The translations under genes were made by a program, and so were the position numbers. Under the pieces are notes generated by a model, which saw only the letters and a program-made list of their open reading frames with translations, made no database searches and had not been told where the DNA came from. Shown one piece after another: positions 8,433 through 16,843 of a stretch of 48,567 nt of DNA (position 1 is its first letter; the number at the start of each line of letters is the position of its first letter). Origin of the DNA: CAYOLL01 sp964404765 [NCBI: uncultured Gemmatimonadota bacterium] (GTDB lineage: Bacteria; 4572-55); contig CAYOLL010000029.1 of NCBI GenBank assembly GCA_964404765.1, positions 1 through 48,567 of the forward strand. Reading direction: 5' to 3'.

Positions 8433-9479
8433 TTGGTAGTAAAGCCACATCATCGTTCAATTCCGATCTATCAAAGCATGATTTTGGCCGTGCTGGCGGC
8501 GTGCGTTGTGCTGGTTGTTGGAACTATCGGTTTTAAAGTGATTGAGGGCTGGAGCTGGTTTGATTCGCTCTATATGTCGGTCATTACTCTGGCGACTGTG
8601 GGTTATGGCGAGGTGCACCCCCTGTCACAATTAGGCCGCGGTTTCGCGATCATTTTGATTCTGGTTGGAACAGCCATTATTTTTGCTTCAATTGGTGTGA
8701 TGACCAGTTTTTTTGTCGAACTCAACTTCTCAAAAGTTTTTCAGCAGAGACGAATGATGCGCAAAATTAATCAACTTGAAAATCACTATATTATTTGTGG
8801 CGCGGACGCTGTCGGCGAGCAGGTCATTGAGCGACTGATCAAAGCCGGTGTTCAATTTGTCATTATCGAGCAAAAAGACGTGCAGTTAGATGCCTTGTTT
8901 ATGCGTTTTGGAGACTATACCTTTTTTGTTCAAGGCGATGCTACAGATGAAGATACGTTACGCAGCGCGGGTGTCGAAAGAGCCAAAGGGCTTATTACGA
9001 CTTTACCTACCGATGCCGCCAATTTGTTTGTGGTCGTCACGGCAAAAGATTTAAATCCAAATATGAAAATCGTTTCGCGCGCCATTGAGCCATCATCTAT
9101 CAGTAAGTTAAAAAAAGTCGGCGCACACCATGTTATTTCACCCAACATTATCAGTGCAGAGCGCATGGCTTCCGTTGTTTTGAAGCCAAATGTGGTCTCT
9201 TTTTTGGACACGATTATTACCGATGATGAAAATATGGCGCTGTTGATGGAAGAGGTGGCCATTCCCGCCAAATCCCATTTGAACGGATTGACGCTGGCTC
9301 AAGCACGTATTCCCCAAGAAACCGGATTGATGGTTATTGCGATCAAGTCCGGGGCTAACGGCAAATTTGCCTTTAATCCGGGTTCATCTGCCGGATTGAA
9401 CACCGGCGATGTGCTGATAGTACTGGGGACGGATGGTCAGATCGGGCAATTGCAGGTTTATGCTGCGCGTGAGAAATGA
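8433..9479 (+). CDS. two-helix potassium channel with cytoplasmic RCK (TrkA-N/TrkA-C) domain
   Basis: Transmembrane helix 1 (MILAVLAACVVLVVGTIGF), pore helix with selectivity filter ATVGYGE, then helix 2 (GFAIILILVGTAIIFASIGV) make a 2TM K+ channel. A TrkA-N Rossmann domain follows (HYIICGADAVGEQVIERL, then a conserved acidic residue in FVIIEQK and GDATDEDTL), ending in a TrkA-C domain. It resembles MthK/GsuK-type channels gated by ligand binding to an octameric RCK ring, and should conduct K+ across the inner membrane. Start: the frame is open from TTG 8325, but that stretch is the palindrome repeat. TTG 8433, 7 bases after GGAG, is preferred; ATG 8478 is the alternative. The first RCK motif reads GADAVG instead of GxGxxG. 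Confidence 0.88.
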   Translation: MVVKPHHRSIPIYQSMILAVLAACVVLVVGTIGFKVIEGWSWFDSLYMSVITLATVGYGEVHPLSQLGRGFAIILILVGTAIIFASIGVMTSFFVELNFSKVFQQRRMMRKINQLENHYIICGADAVGEQVIERLIKAGVQFVIIEQKDVQLDALFMRFGDYTFFVQGDATDEDTLRSAGVERAKGLITTLPTDAANLFVVVTAKDLNPNMKIVSRAIEPSSISKLKKVGAHHVISPNIISAERMASVVLKPNVVSFLDTIITDDENMALLMEEVAIPAKSHLNGLTLAQARIPQETGLMVIAIKSGANGKFAFNPGSSAGLNTGDVLIVLGTDGQIGQLQVYAAREK

Positions 9480-9517
9480 TTGCGCGCATAAGATACCGGC
9501 ATGCTCGTCTACTCAGA

Positions 9518-10393
9518 TTAACTCAGTTCCAACTCAACTTTTTCGATGGTCTCCGGCGATATTTTTACGGTTGCTTCGGCGCTCAGTGTCTGTTCGCCCG
9601 CCACCATTTTGGCGGCAACAGTGTGCATACCCGGCGCAATGTTGGTAATGCCCGCTGTTTTGCCGTGACATAAACGGATGGGTTCGCTATCCAAAAATAG
9701 CTCCCAGTTTTTGAGCGGCTGCTCGTTTGTGAGCGTAATATGGATGCCGCCGCGTTTGGCCTGGGCCATTTTCTCCGTGTAAGCTTTGCGCATTTCGTCC
9801 GATTGCGCCTTAAGTTCGCTGTCCAGATTGGTGATATTTTGCTTAAACTCATCGACCCAATTCAAGGTCTCGTCTTCGACCAGCTTGGAAACGTCGGTCG
9901 TAAAACGGGCGCAGCGCCCCAGCATCTGCCGAGTATAATCCAGCCGCACGGCCTCGGGTTTGTCTTTCATCTGCCAGATAGCTTTTTCCTGCAGCCATTC
10001 CAGTTCGAAAACTTCGATCATTCCCTTCAATTTAAGCTCGGTGATAATGTAGCGCATCCAGGCCGACGAAAAGCCATAGTAGCGATCAAAGGCCAGGGCC
10101 GTCGCGCCAAAGGCCAGCACAATCGAGGCCAAAACCGGGTTTAGCCACTTAAAAGTTTCCAGGCCGGCAATGACTGGCAGGATACCGCCGGATGCCGTCG
10201 AGATGACCACGATGCCGCGAATCCATTGGGCCGCCCGTTTCTTTGGCCGGGAACTCTTTTGGTACCAGGCTTGACAATCCCGTGCGTAAACGACAGCATA
10301 CGCCGCGACGCGGTTCAAGGATTCGTCACTATGCTCGCCGTCCCAACGCAAGGCGTGAATGTTGATCGGTTGCTGCGATGTATCTTGAGCCAT
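9518..10393 (-). CDS. SLATT/DUF4231-like two-helix membrane protein with C-terminal PEGA-like domain
   Basis: The start at 10393 is set by AGGAG 8 bases upstream; an open extension to 10555 lies in repeat sequence. Residues 38-56 (YARDCQAWYQKSSRPKKRA) lead into two close transmembrane helices (about 59-77 and 86-103), then DRYYGFSSAWMRY and a helical region. This is the layout of SLATT domains, 2TM effector modules often associated with nucleotide-signalling conflict systems. A helical/coiled segment (183-212) connects to a beta-rich domain (215-291) with PEGA-like features (ELFLDSEP..., NIAPGMHTVAAK). No CD-NTase, SLOG or TIR partner is adjacent. It might be a stand-alone membrane effector or a housekeeping membrane protein; the SLATT assignment is by pattern and moderately sure. 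Confidence 0.65.
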   Translation of the reverse strand: MAQDTSQQPINIHALRWDGEHSDESLNRVAAYAVVYARDCQAWYQKSSRPKKRAAQWIRGIVVISTASGGILPVIAGLETFKWLNPVLASIVLAFGATALAFDRYYGFSSAWMRYIITELKLKGMIEVFELEWLQEKAIWQMKDKPEAVRLDYTRQMLGRCARFTTDVSKLVEDETLNWVDEFKQNITNLDSELKAQSDEMRKAYTEKMAQAKRGGIHITLTNEQPLKNWELFLDSEPIRLCHGKTAGITNIAPGMHTVAAKMVAGEQTLSAEATVKISPETIEKVELELS

Positions 10394-10486
10394 AAGCGGT
10401 CTCCTCAATTTTTGTGGGCGGAATTGCAAAAGGCCGGTACAAGAGTGCGCCGGCCTTCTGCGATATTTTCTCAAAAATTTCGGGAA

Positions 10487-10551
10487 AAACCCTACAGGTC
10501 TTAATGCCGATATCGTAAAATAAGGATTCTCGTATGAGACCCTTAGGGTTT
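10487..10551. repeat. imperfect palindrome related to AAACCCTAAGGGTTT
   Basis: The arms AAACCCTACAGGTCT (10487-10501) and AGACCCTTAGGGTTT (10537-10551) are complementary at 13 of 15 positions. They sit in the gap between the OmpA gene and the SLATT gene (both minus strand) and could act as a weak terminator/processing hairpin, but no T-tract follows. Confidence 0.5.
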
Positions 10552-10558
10552 GCAAGAA

Positions 10559-13500
10559 CTAATTCGCGATATGAAACTCCACCCGGCGATTCAGTTTGCG
10601 GCCCTCCAGCGTGTCATTGGAAGCGATTGGGTTCTCTTCGCCATAGCCTTTGACGGTCAGACGGGTTGAGTCCACACCTTTTTCGACCAACGTGTTTTTG
10701 ACCTTAACCGCCCGATTTTCCGAGAGCAGCAAATTCTTTTGGGCATCACCGGAAGCGTCGGCATAACCGGCGACTTCCATCTTTAAAATCGGATAGGTCC
10801 TCATTTCCCCGGCGACATAATCGATCACCGCCTTGGATTCTGCAGAATAATCCGCTTTGCTGGCGTCAAAGTAGACATACTTGTTGGAAAACGTATTGGC
10901 CGGCGGCAAGACCGGCTTGGGCGCAACTTCCGCTTTGGGCTGCGGCTCGGCTTTGGGCGCGGTGGTATCCGGTTTGGCCGGCACGGGTGCTGCCGGGCTT
11001 TCGATTTTTGGTGTCGGCTCCGTTTTCGGAATTTCTTTGGCCGGTTCCGGAGTTTTTAGCTCGGCTTTTGGTGCTTCTTTAGCCGGTTCCGCAGTTTTTG
11101 CATCGGCTTTGGCCGGCTCATCCGGGCAACCGTCTGCGTCGTTGACACCGTTAAAGTTTTCGGCGGCGTTGGGGCATTTGTCGTCCTTATCCTTAAGGCC
11201 GTCATTGTCGTTATCGACATCCGGGCAGCCGTCATCGTCTTTGTAACCGTCCCAATCTTCGGCCAGGGTTACGCATTGATCGCGCTCGTTCGGGATGTTA
11301 TCCTTATCCTGATCACCTTTGAGCAATTTTTGCTCATTCTTGGTTTCATCGGGGCAGCCGTCCTTATCTTTAACGTTATTGAAAGTTTCGGCAGCATTGG
11401 GGCATTTATCCTTCGCATCCGGAATTCCGTCGCCATCGTTATCCAAATCGGGGCAGCCGTCATCATCCGCAAAGCCGTCAAAATCTTCCTTAGCGTTTTG
11501 GCATTTATCGGTCTCATTTTGGATGCCGTCGCTGTCGGAATCGTTTGTCGATTTGGCCGGGGCCTGTGGCGCGGTCGGCGTCGGACGCTCCGTGGCTGAC
11601 GGTGACGACCCGGATTTGACTTCGCCTTTAACCGGTGGCATGGTAGGGGCCGATTGTGGAGTCGGCATGGGTTCCATCCCTTCCGGGCAGCCGTCCTGAT
11701 CCGTTACACCGTTAAAAGTTTCGGGTTGATTCGGGCAGCGGTCCATGCTGTCGCTGATGCCATCACGGTCATTATCCAATTCCGGACAGCCATCGAAGTC
11801 TTCAAAACCGTCCCAATCCTCAGCAATGGTCACGCACTTATCTACGTGATCGGCAATGCCATCGCCATCTGTATCCTGAGCCATTGATCCACTTTTAAAG
11901 TCATTGGGCGGCGTATCTGGACAACCATCGTCATCCATAAAACCGTTGTAGACTTCGGCGGCCCAAGGACAGCGATCACGGTAGTTGGCATAACCATCGT
12001 TATCCGCATCACGCAACGAATCGGGCATCCCGCCGGCCATCGGCGCAGGCGTGGATGGCATTGGTTGGGCGGCCATGGGTTGCTGACCCGGGGCACATAC
12101 AGGTGGGCAAGGCATCGGCTGTTGACCGGGAGCGCAAACCGGCGGACAGGGCATCATACCCGGCCCGGACATGACAACCGGTGGTTGGCCAGGCATCCCC
12201 ATCATCTGCGGCTGCAAGGTATGAACTTTTCCCTGTTCATCTACATATTGCATCGGTTGCGTCGGGTACATGCCAGGAAAGGAGCCGACATTGACCACCA
12301 CCATCGGGTTTTGGAACGTCTGCGGCGCCGGTTCGATAACGGTTTTGCCGGATTCGGCTTTTTCGATATGGGTGATGATCGTTTTGCCGGATTCGGTTTT
12401 TTCCACATGCTTGACCACGTCGCCATCGGTGTTGACATAAACCGTTTCCGCTTCAGCCGCCTCGACCTGGGCGATTAAACGCTTTTCTTCTTTTTCTTTC
12501 GGCTGATCACTTAATGGCCCAAAATAGTCGACAGGTCTTTCCGGTGACACTTGGGCGGTTGGTGCGGTTTCTTCTTCCACAACAACAACCGGCGGCATGG
12601 GGCGGGCCGGTTTTACTTTACGTGGACCGTCACCGCCGCCATATATGCCGGCCGACAGCGAAATACCGATAACCGCTTGCCAATCAGAAAAAGAATCTTT
12701 TGGATCAAAAGCGGTTTTTTTATCATCTTCCGACAGCAGTTTTAACGCCGCAAAAGTCAACTCGCTCTTACCGGCAAATTGAATTTTTAAGCCGGCGCCG
12801 GCATAGATAGGGTTTTCACTTGCTTTAATAATTTCGCTTAAATCCAGGAGCTGTTCCGTATGAATTTCAGCAAAAAAATTGGTGTTGGAAAGAAAGGGAA
12901 ATTCAACCGCTGCCCCAGCGTCCAACAGTTCGTTGGTAAAATTGGTGTTGCGCGGAATGTTAAAAAACGGCTTGGGATACGAATGATAATAAAATGCGTT
13001 GTCATCATCGGATAGCCGGATGCCGACATTGGCATGGATCAGCATCGGCCAGAAATATTCGCTATGCTGTGTGCTCAATGACAGCAAACCGCGCACGCCG
13101 TATGAATAGGTATCGCTGGTAAATGGGGAAATGGCGGTTACGTTGGGAAACTCTTTGACATCGTCCGAGCCGGTTGGGAAGGTCATAAAACCTTCCGCGG
13201 CAAAACGAATCCGTGGCGTAAACACCGGCAGACTCATCTTAAATTTGGCGCTGATGTCACCAAATTGAAACTCATCAAACCCCTCATCTTCCAGCGAACC
13301 GACGCTTTGATCTTCGCGGATGCGCAGCCAACCATAGGCAGGAACCGTGGCGGTAATCTCAAACTCATCGGTTAATGCCCAAGTCGCATTGAGGTTAGTC
13401 CATAGATTGTGAATCTTTTCTTTTTCATCCGTGATGATATCTTGCCGATAATAGCGGCTGAAAGCGCCAAAACTCCACTGACCTTTGCCCGAAGTGACTG

Positions 13501-13624
13501 CGCGCTGCACCCGTAACAAACCGGAGCCGCCTTCTTCCGAAATTTGTGCTGAGGCTGGAAAATTTGACATAAACAAAACCAGAACAGTCAACACGCTGGA
13601 ATAAAACCGTTTTGTCGATTGCAT
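10559..13624 (-). CDS. OmpA-family outer-membrane protein with thrombospondin type 3 calcium-binding repeats
   Basis: AGGA lies 6 bases before the ATG. Signal peptide ends near PASAQ. Domains in order: an N-terminal barrel-like region of about 310 residues; a linker with a duplicated TVYVNTDGD/ESGKTIITH-type stretch; a Pro/Met/Cys-rich segment with two CPPVCAPGQQPM units; then seven or more DxDxDGxxDxxDxCP repeats typical of thrombospondin type 3 calcium binding, split by Pro/Ser/Thr- and Lys/Pro-rich linkers; and a C-terminal OmpA domain (about the last 110 residues) with YADASGD, LSENRA and NRRVEF. The OmpA domain should bind peptidoglycan while the barrel sits in the outer membrane. The 1021-residue length results from the long repeat stalk. 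The gene stands alone, 165 bases upstream of the SLATT gene. Confidence 0.92.
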   Translation of the reverse strand: MQSTKRFYSSVLTVLVLFMSNFPASAQISEEGGSGLLRVQRAVTSGKGQWSFGAFSRYYRQDIITDEKEKIHNLWTNLNATWALTDEFEITATVPAYGWLRIREDQSVGSLEDEGFDEFQFGDISAKFKMSLPVFTPRIRFAAEGFMTFPTGSDDVKEFPNVTAISPFTSDTYSYGVRGLLSLSTQHSEYFWPMLIHANVGIRLSDDDNAFYYHSYPKPFFNIPRNTNFTNELLDAGAAVEFPFLSNTNFFAEIHTEQLLDLSEIIKASENPIYAGAGLKIQFAGKSELTFAALKLLSEDDKKTAFDPKDSFSDWQAVIGISLSAGIYGGGDGPRKVKPARPMPPVVVVEEETAPTAQVSPERPVDYFGPLSDQPKEKEEKRLIAQVEAAEAETVYVNTDGDVVKHVEKTESGKTIITHIEKAESGKTVIEPAPQTFQNPMVVVNVGSFPGMYPTQPMQYVDEQGKVHTLQPQMMGMPGQPPVVMSGPGMMPCPPVCAPGQQPMPCPPVCAPGQQPMAAQPMPSTPAPMAGGMPDSLRDADNDGYANYRDRCPWAAEVYNGFMDDDGCPDTPPNDFKSGSMAQDTDGDGIADHVDKCVTIAEDWDGFEDFDGCPELDNDRDGISDSMDRCPNQPETFNGVTDQDGCPEGMEPMPTPQSAPTMPPVKGEVKSGSSPSATERPTPTAPQAPAKSTNDSDSDGIQNETDKCQNAKEDFDGFADDDGCPDLDNDGDGIPDAKDKCPNAAETFNNVKDKDGCPDETKNEQKLLKGDQDKDNIPNERDQCVTLAEDWDGYKDDDGCPDVDNDNDGLKDKDDKCPNAAENFNGVNDADGCPDEPAKADAKTAEPAKEAPKAELKTPEPAKEIPKTEPTPKIESPAAPVPAKPDTTAPKAEPQPKAEVAPKPVLPPANTFSNKYVYFDASKADYSAESKAVIDYVAGEMRTYPILKMEVAGYADASGDAQKNLLLSENRAVKVKNTLVEKGVDSTRLTVKGYGEENPIASNDTLEGRKLNRRVEFHIAN

Positions 13625-13707
13625 ACTACGTCCTTTCCCAAAAAAAATTTGAACGATACAAGTAATGGTTATAAGTTAGTAAGTTAATTGAGTCTACGCT
13701 TGCGATA

Positions 13708-14784
13708 TCATGCGGGCCTCACGCGGTTTTGAAGCGCATTGTCCATAAATTGCCGAAACGCAACCAGTGAACCAATCAAGACGCTTTGCTTGCGTAACTC
13801 GCGCAAGAGGTTGAGGTCATCAATCCTGTTGATATTGTTTGTCAGGGTCTTTGAAACTTTCTGAAAGCGGAGTTGCAAAATATCGAGCAAAGCCTCCCGT
13901 GCATCTTTTAGCGCGCCGCGTTCATAACCTTCAGTAAATCCTTTTTCAATCCCTTTTTCAATCCCTTTTTCAATCCCTTTTTCAATCCCTTTTTCAATCC
14001 CTTGCTCGATTCCTTTTTCGATCCCTTGCTCGATCCACCGACGTTCAAAGCTTGTAACATATGGCATTTTTCGGCCCTCCTCGTAAGCTATTATTTCGTC
14101 ATCAAATTGCGCTTCCAGTTCTTTTGGCAAAACCATCACCCAGTCAATAAAGCGCAGCAAATTTATAATATCCTGACGGCTATGACCCGCTTCGTATAGC
14201 GCCTTGACCAGGGTGATTTTCCAATGCAGCCGATCCAGCGGTTTCCGGCGTGTTTCAATCGCCTTCAAATGTGCACGGACCACAACAGCAAACGGGTTTC
14301 GTTCGTGCTCCAGTTCCGCCCAACGGTCACGATAATCTAACAGCTTGACCGTCGGAAAGCGGAAGTCGATCTTACACTCCGTTAGCCGATGCTTATAGGC
14401 GGTCGGCCGCCATTTGGCATGGGCATCGCCCAAAATTGCCAAGCTGATAACCCGGCGCGGGTGACGGTCATGCAAGCGATAATAATAGGTGAACATCCGC
14501 TCGGCAAACTGTTTTTCATACTGCCCTTGCACCTCTGTGTGAATGTAGACGCGCATGTCTTCGCCGGTCAATAGCCAAACTTTGGCCAATTTATCCACAA
14601 TTCGCCGGCCCGTGTCGCCTTCGCGGGCAATTTGCTGCAACTCTTTATCCAAAAATTCATAGCCCTTGGTCCAGTCGATCACCGCATGAATCTTTGGGAA
14701 AAAGAAGGCCATGAATTCGACAAAGTATTGCTCGATGATTTCTTTCCACGGACTGTCCAGATCGGTGTTCACAGCATCTTGCAT
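13708..14784 (-). CDS. Rpn/YhgA-like PD-(D/E)XK nuclease ('putative transposase' family) with EKGI repeat
   Basis: The protein resembles Rpn-type recombination-promoting nucleases: N-terminal YFVEFMAFFFPKIHAVIDW, then DKELQQI, and the catalytic-type strand VYIHTEVQGQYEKQF (E84-V-Q86), followed by a conserved YYYRLHDRHPRRVISLAIL segment. Near residues 254-290 a run of IEKG(I/F) units is encoded by perfect or near-perfect 12-bp tandem repeats (DNA about 13935-14035), then a helical tail. The start is uncertain: an open GTG at 14823 lies in a degenerate 'cacaaaggcacaaag' repeat, so ATG 14784 is preferred. Such genes are often multicopy and mobile-like, but no terminal repeats were seen here. Confidence 0.8.
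   Translation of the reverse strand: MQDAVNTDLDSPWKEIIEQYFVEFMAFFFPKIHAVIDWTKGYEFLDKELQQIAREGDTGRRIVDKLAKVWLLTGEDMRVYIHTEVQGQYEKQFAERMFTYYYRLHDRHPRRVISLAILGDAHAKWRPTAYKHRLTECKIDFRFPTVKLLDYRDRWAELEHERNPFAVVVRAHLKAIETRRKPLDRLHWKITLVKALYEAGHSRQDIINLLRFIDWVMVLPKELEAQFDDEIIAYEEGRKMPYVTSFERRWIEQGIEKGIEQGIEKGIEKGIEKGIEKGIEKGFTEGYERGALKDAREALLDILQLRFQKVSKTLTNNINRIDDLNLLRELRKQSVLIGSLVAFRQFMDNALQNRVRPA
13935..14035. repeat. 12-bp tandem repeat inside the Rpn-like gene
   Basis: About eight copies of a 12-base unit (TTTTTCAATCCC and variants) encode the Glu-Lys-Gly-Ile/Gln-Gly-Ile run. The central copies are identical, so copy number can change by slippage without loss of frame. Confidence 0.85.
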
Positions 14785-14851
14785 TTTTCTGCACCGCCAA
14801 AAAATATATTCCACGCAAGGCACAAAGGCACAAAGCCGAAATTAATGAACG

Positions 14852-16012
14852 TTAGCCTTTTGCCGCCACGACCGCTTTCTGCACCACATCTTCCATGGAT
14901 GAACCTGCGGCAATGCCGACTTTTTGCAGAATCTGCCGGCCCAATTCTTCGTTCGTGCCGGTCAGGCGCACGACCACCGGCACTTCCGGTTTGGCCCGTT
15001 CAAAGGCGGTGACGATGCCGTTGGCCACGTCGTCGCAGCGGGTGATGCCGCCGAAGATGTTGAACAGAATGGCCTTCACATTTTTATCGCGCTGAATAAT
15101 TTTTAAGGCGTTAACAACCTTGTCGGGATTGGACGAGCCGCCGATGTCCAAAAAGTTGGCCGGTTCGCCGCCAAAATGCTTGACCATATCCATCGTCGCC
15201 ATGGCCAGACCCGCGCCGTTGACGATACAGCCGACATTGCCGTCTAACTTGATGAAGGTCAGGTTGGCGTTGCGCGCTTCCGTTTCCGAGGCGTCTTCCT
15301 CATCCGTGTCGCGCATGGCTTCGATTTCTTTGTGGCGATCCAAGGCGGAGTCGTCAAAGGTCATCTTGGCGTCCAAAGCCAGCACGCGCCCGTCTTTGGT
15401 GACCACTAACGGGTTGATTTCGGCCAACGAGCAATCGTTTTTGACATAAGCGTCATACAGGCTGGTCAAAAACTTGACCCCGTTCTTAAACTGATCACCT
15501 GATGACAAGCCTAAAGCAAACGCTAATTTACGGGCTTGAAATGCCTGCATCCCAACCGCCGGATCAATATGCTCTTTGATAATTTTCTCCGGCGTCTTGG
15601 CCGCCACTTCTTCGATATCCATACCGCCGGCAGTGGAGACCATGAAGGCAAGCTTGCCGGTCGCCCGATCCAAGGTCATGCCTACATACAACTCACGCTC
15701 GATATCCATGCCTTCTTCGATCAACACGCGCTTGACTTTTTGGCCCTCCGGCCCGGTTTGGTGTGTAACCAGGTTCATGCCGATGATTTCCCCGGCTTTG
15801 GCCACGGCATCGTCCTGGCTTTTGGCCAACTTGACCCCGCCGCCTTTGCCGCGCCCGCCTGCATGAATCTGCGCCTTGACGACAACGACCGGCGTGCCCA
15901 GCCGCTGCATAATGCCCGCCGCGTCCGCGGCATTGCCCGTGACTTCACCTTTTGGGACGACCACGCCGTGCTTTTTCAAAATCTCTTTGGCTTGAAATTC
16001 GTGAATCTTCAT
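14852..16012 (-). CDS. sucC: succinyl-CoA ligase [ADP-forming] subunit beta
   Basis: The complete 386-residue protein begins MKIHEFQAKEILKKHGV and carries the ATP-grasp elements VVVKAQIHAGGRGKGGGVK and EINPLVVTKDGRVLALDAK, plus the C-terminal CoA-ligase part with NGAGLAMATMD and FNIFGGITRCDDVA. With SucD it interconverts succinyl-CoA + ADP + Pi and succinate + ATP in the TCA cycle. AGGAG precedes the ATG. sucD, normally directly downstream, is not in this window; the next downstream gene is the Rpn-like nuclease. The upstream spacer holds a TfoX remnant. Confidence 0.97.
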   Translation of the reverse strand: MKIHEFQAKEILKKHGVVVPKGEVTGNAADAAGIMQRLGTPVVVVKAQIHAGGRGKGGGVKLAKSQDDAVAKAGEIIGMNLVTHQTGPEGQKVKRVLIEEGMDIERELYVGMTLDRATGKLAFMVSTAGGMDIEEVAAKTPEKIIKEHIDPAVGMQAFQARKLAFALGLSSGDQFKNGVKFLTSLYDAYVKNDCSLAEINPLVVTKDGRVLALDAKMTFDDSALDRHKEIEAMRDTDEEDASETEARNANLTFIKLDGNVGCIVNGAGLAMATMDMVKHFGGEPANFLDIGGSSNPDKVVNALKIIQRDKNVKAILFNIFGGITRCDDVANGIVTAFERAKPEVPVVVRLTGTNEELGRQILQKVGIAAGSSMEDVVQKAVVAAKG

Positions 16013-16061
16013 AAGTAAAGCTCCTTTAGGTTGTTTATGAAAAAATTGCTTGGATGATTTA

Positions 16062-16190
16062 TCATAATAAAACTGTTATATTGCCGTTCAGCATAACGTC
16101 GGTGCCGCCGAACATCTTTTTGCGCACAAAACCGGGCCGGTCGGCGTTGATGGCATGCAGGCGATTGTCGAGGTCGGGATTGTAGGGCAT
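16062..16190 (-). pseudogene. truncated TfoX N-terminal domain protein
   Basis: The minus strand from ATG 16190 reads 42 codons: MPYNPDLDNRLHAINADRP, then a MFGGTDVMLNGNI segment, then a TGA at 16062-16064. This matches the first third of small TfoX-N proteins (ADRPG...KKMFGG...NGNM), after which similarity stops abruptly. The rest of the domain (about 60 residues) is absent. It starts 5 bases after the stop of the TOPRIM gene, so it once probably belonged to that operon. Alternatively it could still make a 42-residue peptide. Confidence 0.65.
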
Positions 16191-16195
16191 GGCGG

Positions 16196-16843
16196 TTACT
16201 TCGGTTCAGGTTCGGGTTTTAGATCAAACAAGAGCATAAGCCAATTCAGGAATTCTTGGGCAGTGGTCGCATCAGGATTCAAGTAGCGTTTCGTAACGGC
16301 ATGGCCAATTGGGGTGCCGGGCTCTTCCTGCCATGCCAGCCAGGTGTGAATATAGGCTTTTTGCAAATAGGATTCTTTAAATCGACGTTTGTCCGCTGGA
16401 ATTTGATCCACGCATATTTTAGCGCGATCCCACAAATTGTCGGGTTGCGGAATCAGAAATTCGATGAAATTTTCCAGTATGCCGGGTAGTTGATTGTTGG
16501 GCATGACCCAAACACCAATAACCGGTTTTTCGGACTCGCGGATAATCGTTCCGCCAAGTTGGGGAGTCGTCGAAATTGTTTTGTACCCGCTCAACCTCAA
16601 TTGGGTCATAATGGCTGACCACCGTTGGTCAATGGCCGTATCTGCGTCAATAACGATTCCAAGCTTTTCAAGATCGGGCGCTTTCAATTGCGGCCGTAAA
16701 GAGCGCAAGAGTTTATCAGCGCCATCGGCAACTTGCACATGAAAAGCGTCTATCGGAATTTGAGCGTACTTCCGTAGCTGATAGATGACATCATCTTCCG
16801 TTTTTCCTTCCACTAACAGTACGCAGTGATGGTTTGCCGGCAT
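16196..16843 (-). CDS. DUF3226/TOPRIM-like protein, partner of the adjacent ATPase
   Basis: The 215-residue product has the TOPRIM-type acidic signature: LLVEGKTEDDVI (glutamate at about 11) and LGIVIDADTAIDQRW (D-x-D at about 65-67), then a C-terminal helical part with NLWDRAK. DUF3226 proteins have this pattern and are usually encoded next to an ABC/OLD-like ATPase. The start overlaps the ATPase stop as TAATG (one shared base at 16843), indicating translational coupling. In OLD, Gabija and PARIS systems a similar TOPRIM is a nuclease or toxin controlled by the ATPase. That role here is inferred from architecture, not shown. Confidence 0.82.
   Translation of the reverse strand: MPANHHCVLLVEGKTEDDVIYQLRKYAQIPIDAFHVQVADGADKLLRSLRPQLKAPDLEKLGIVIDADTAIDQRWSAIMTQLRLSGYKTISTTPQLGGTIIRESEKPVIGVWVMPNNQLPGILENFIEFLIPQPDNLWDRAKICVDQIPADKRRFKESYLQKAYIHTWLAWQEEPGTPIGHAVTKRYLNPDATTAQEFLNWLMLLFDLKPEPEPK

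Noticed and set aside
13935-14035. possible CRISPR-like array
   Set aside because: The 12-bp units are contiguous without spacers and lie in frame inside the Rpn-like gene.
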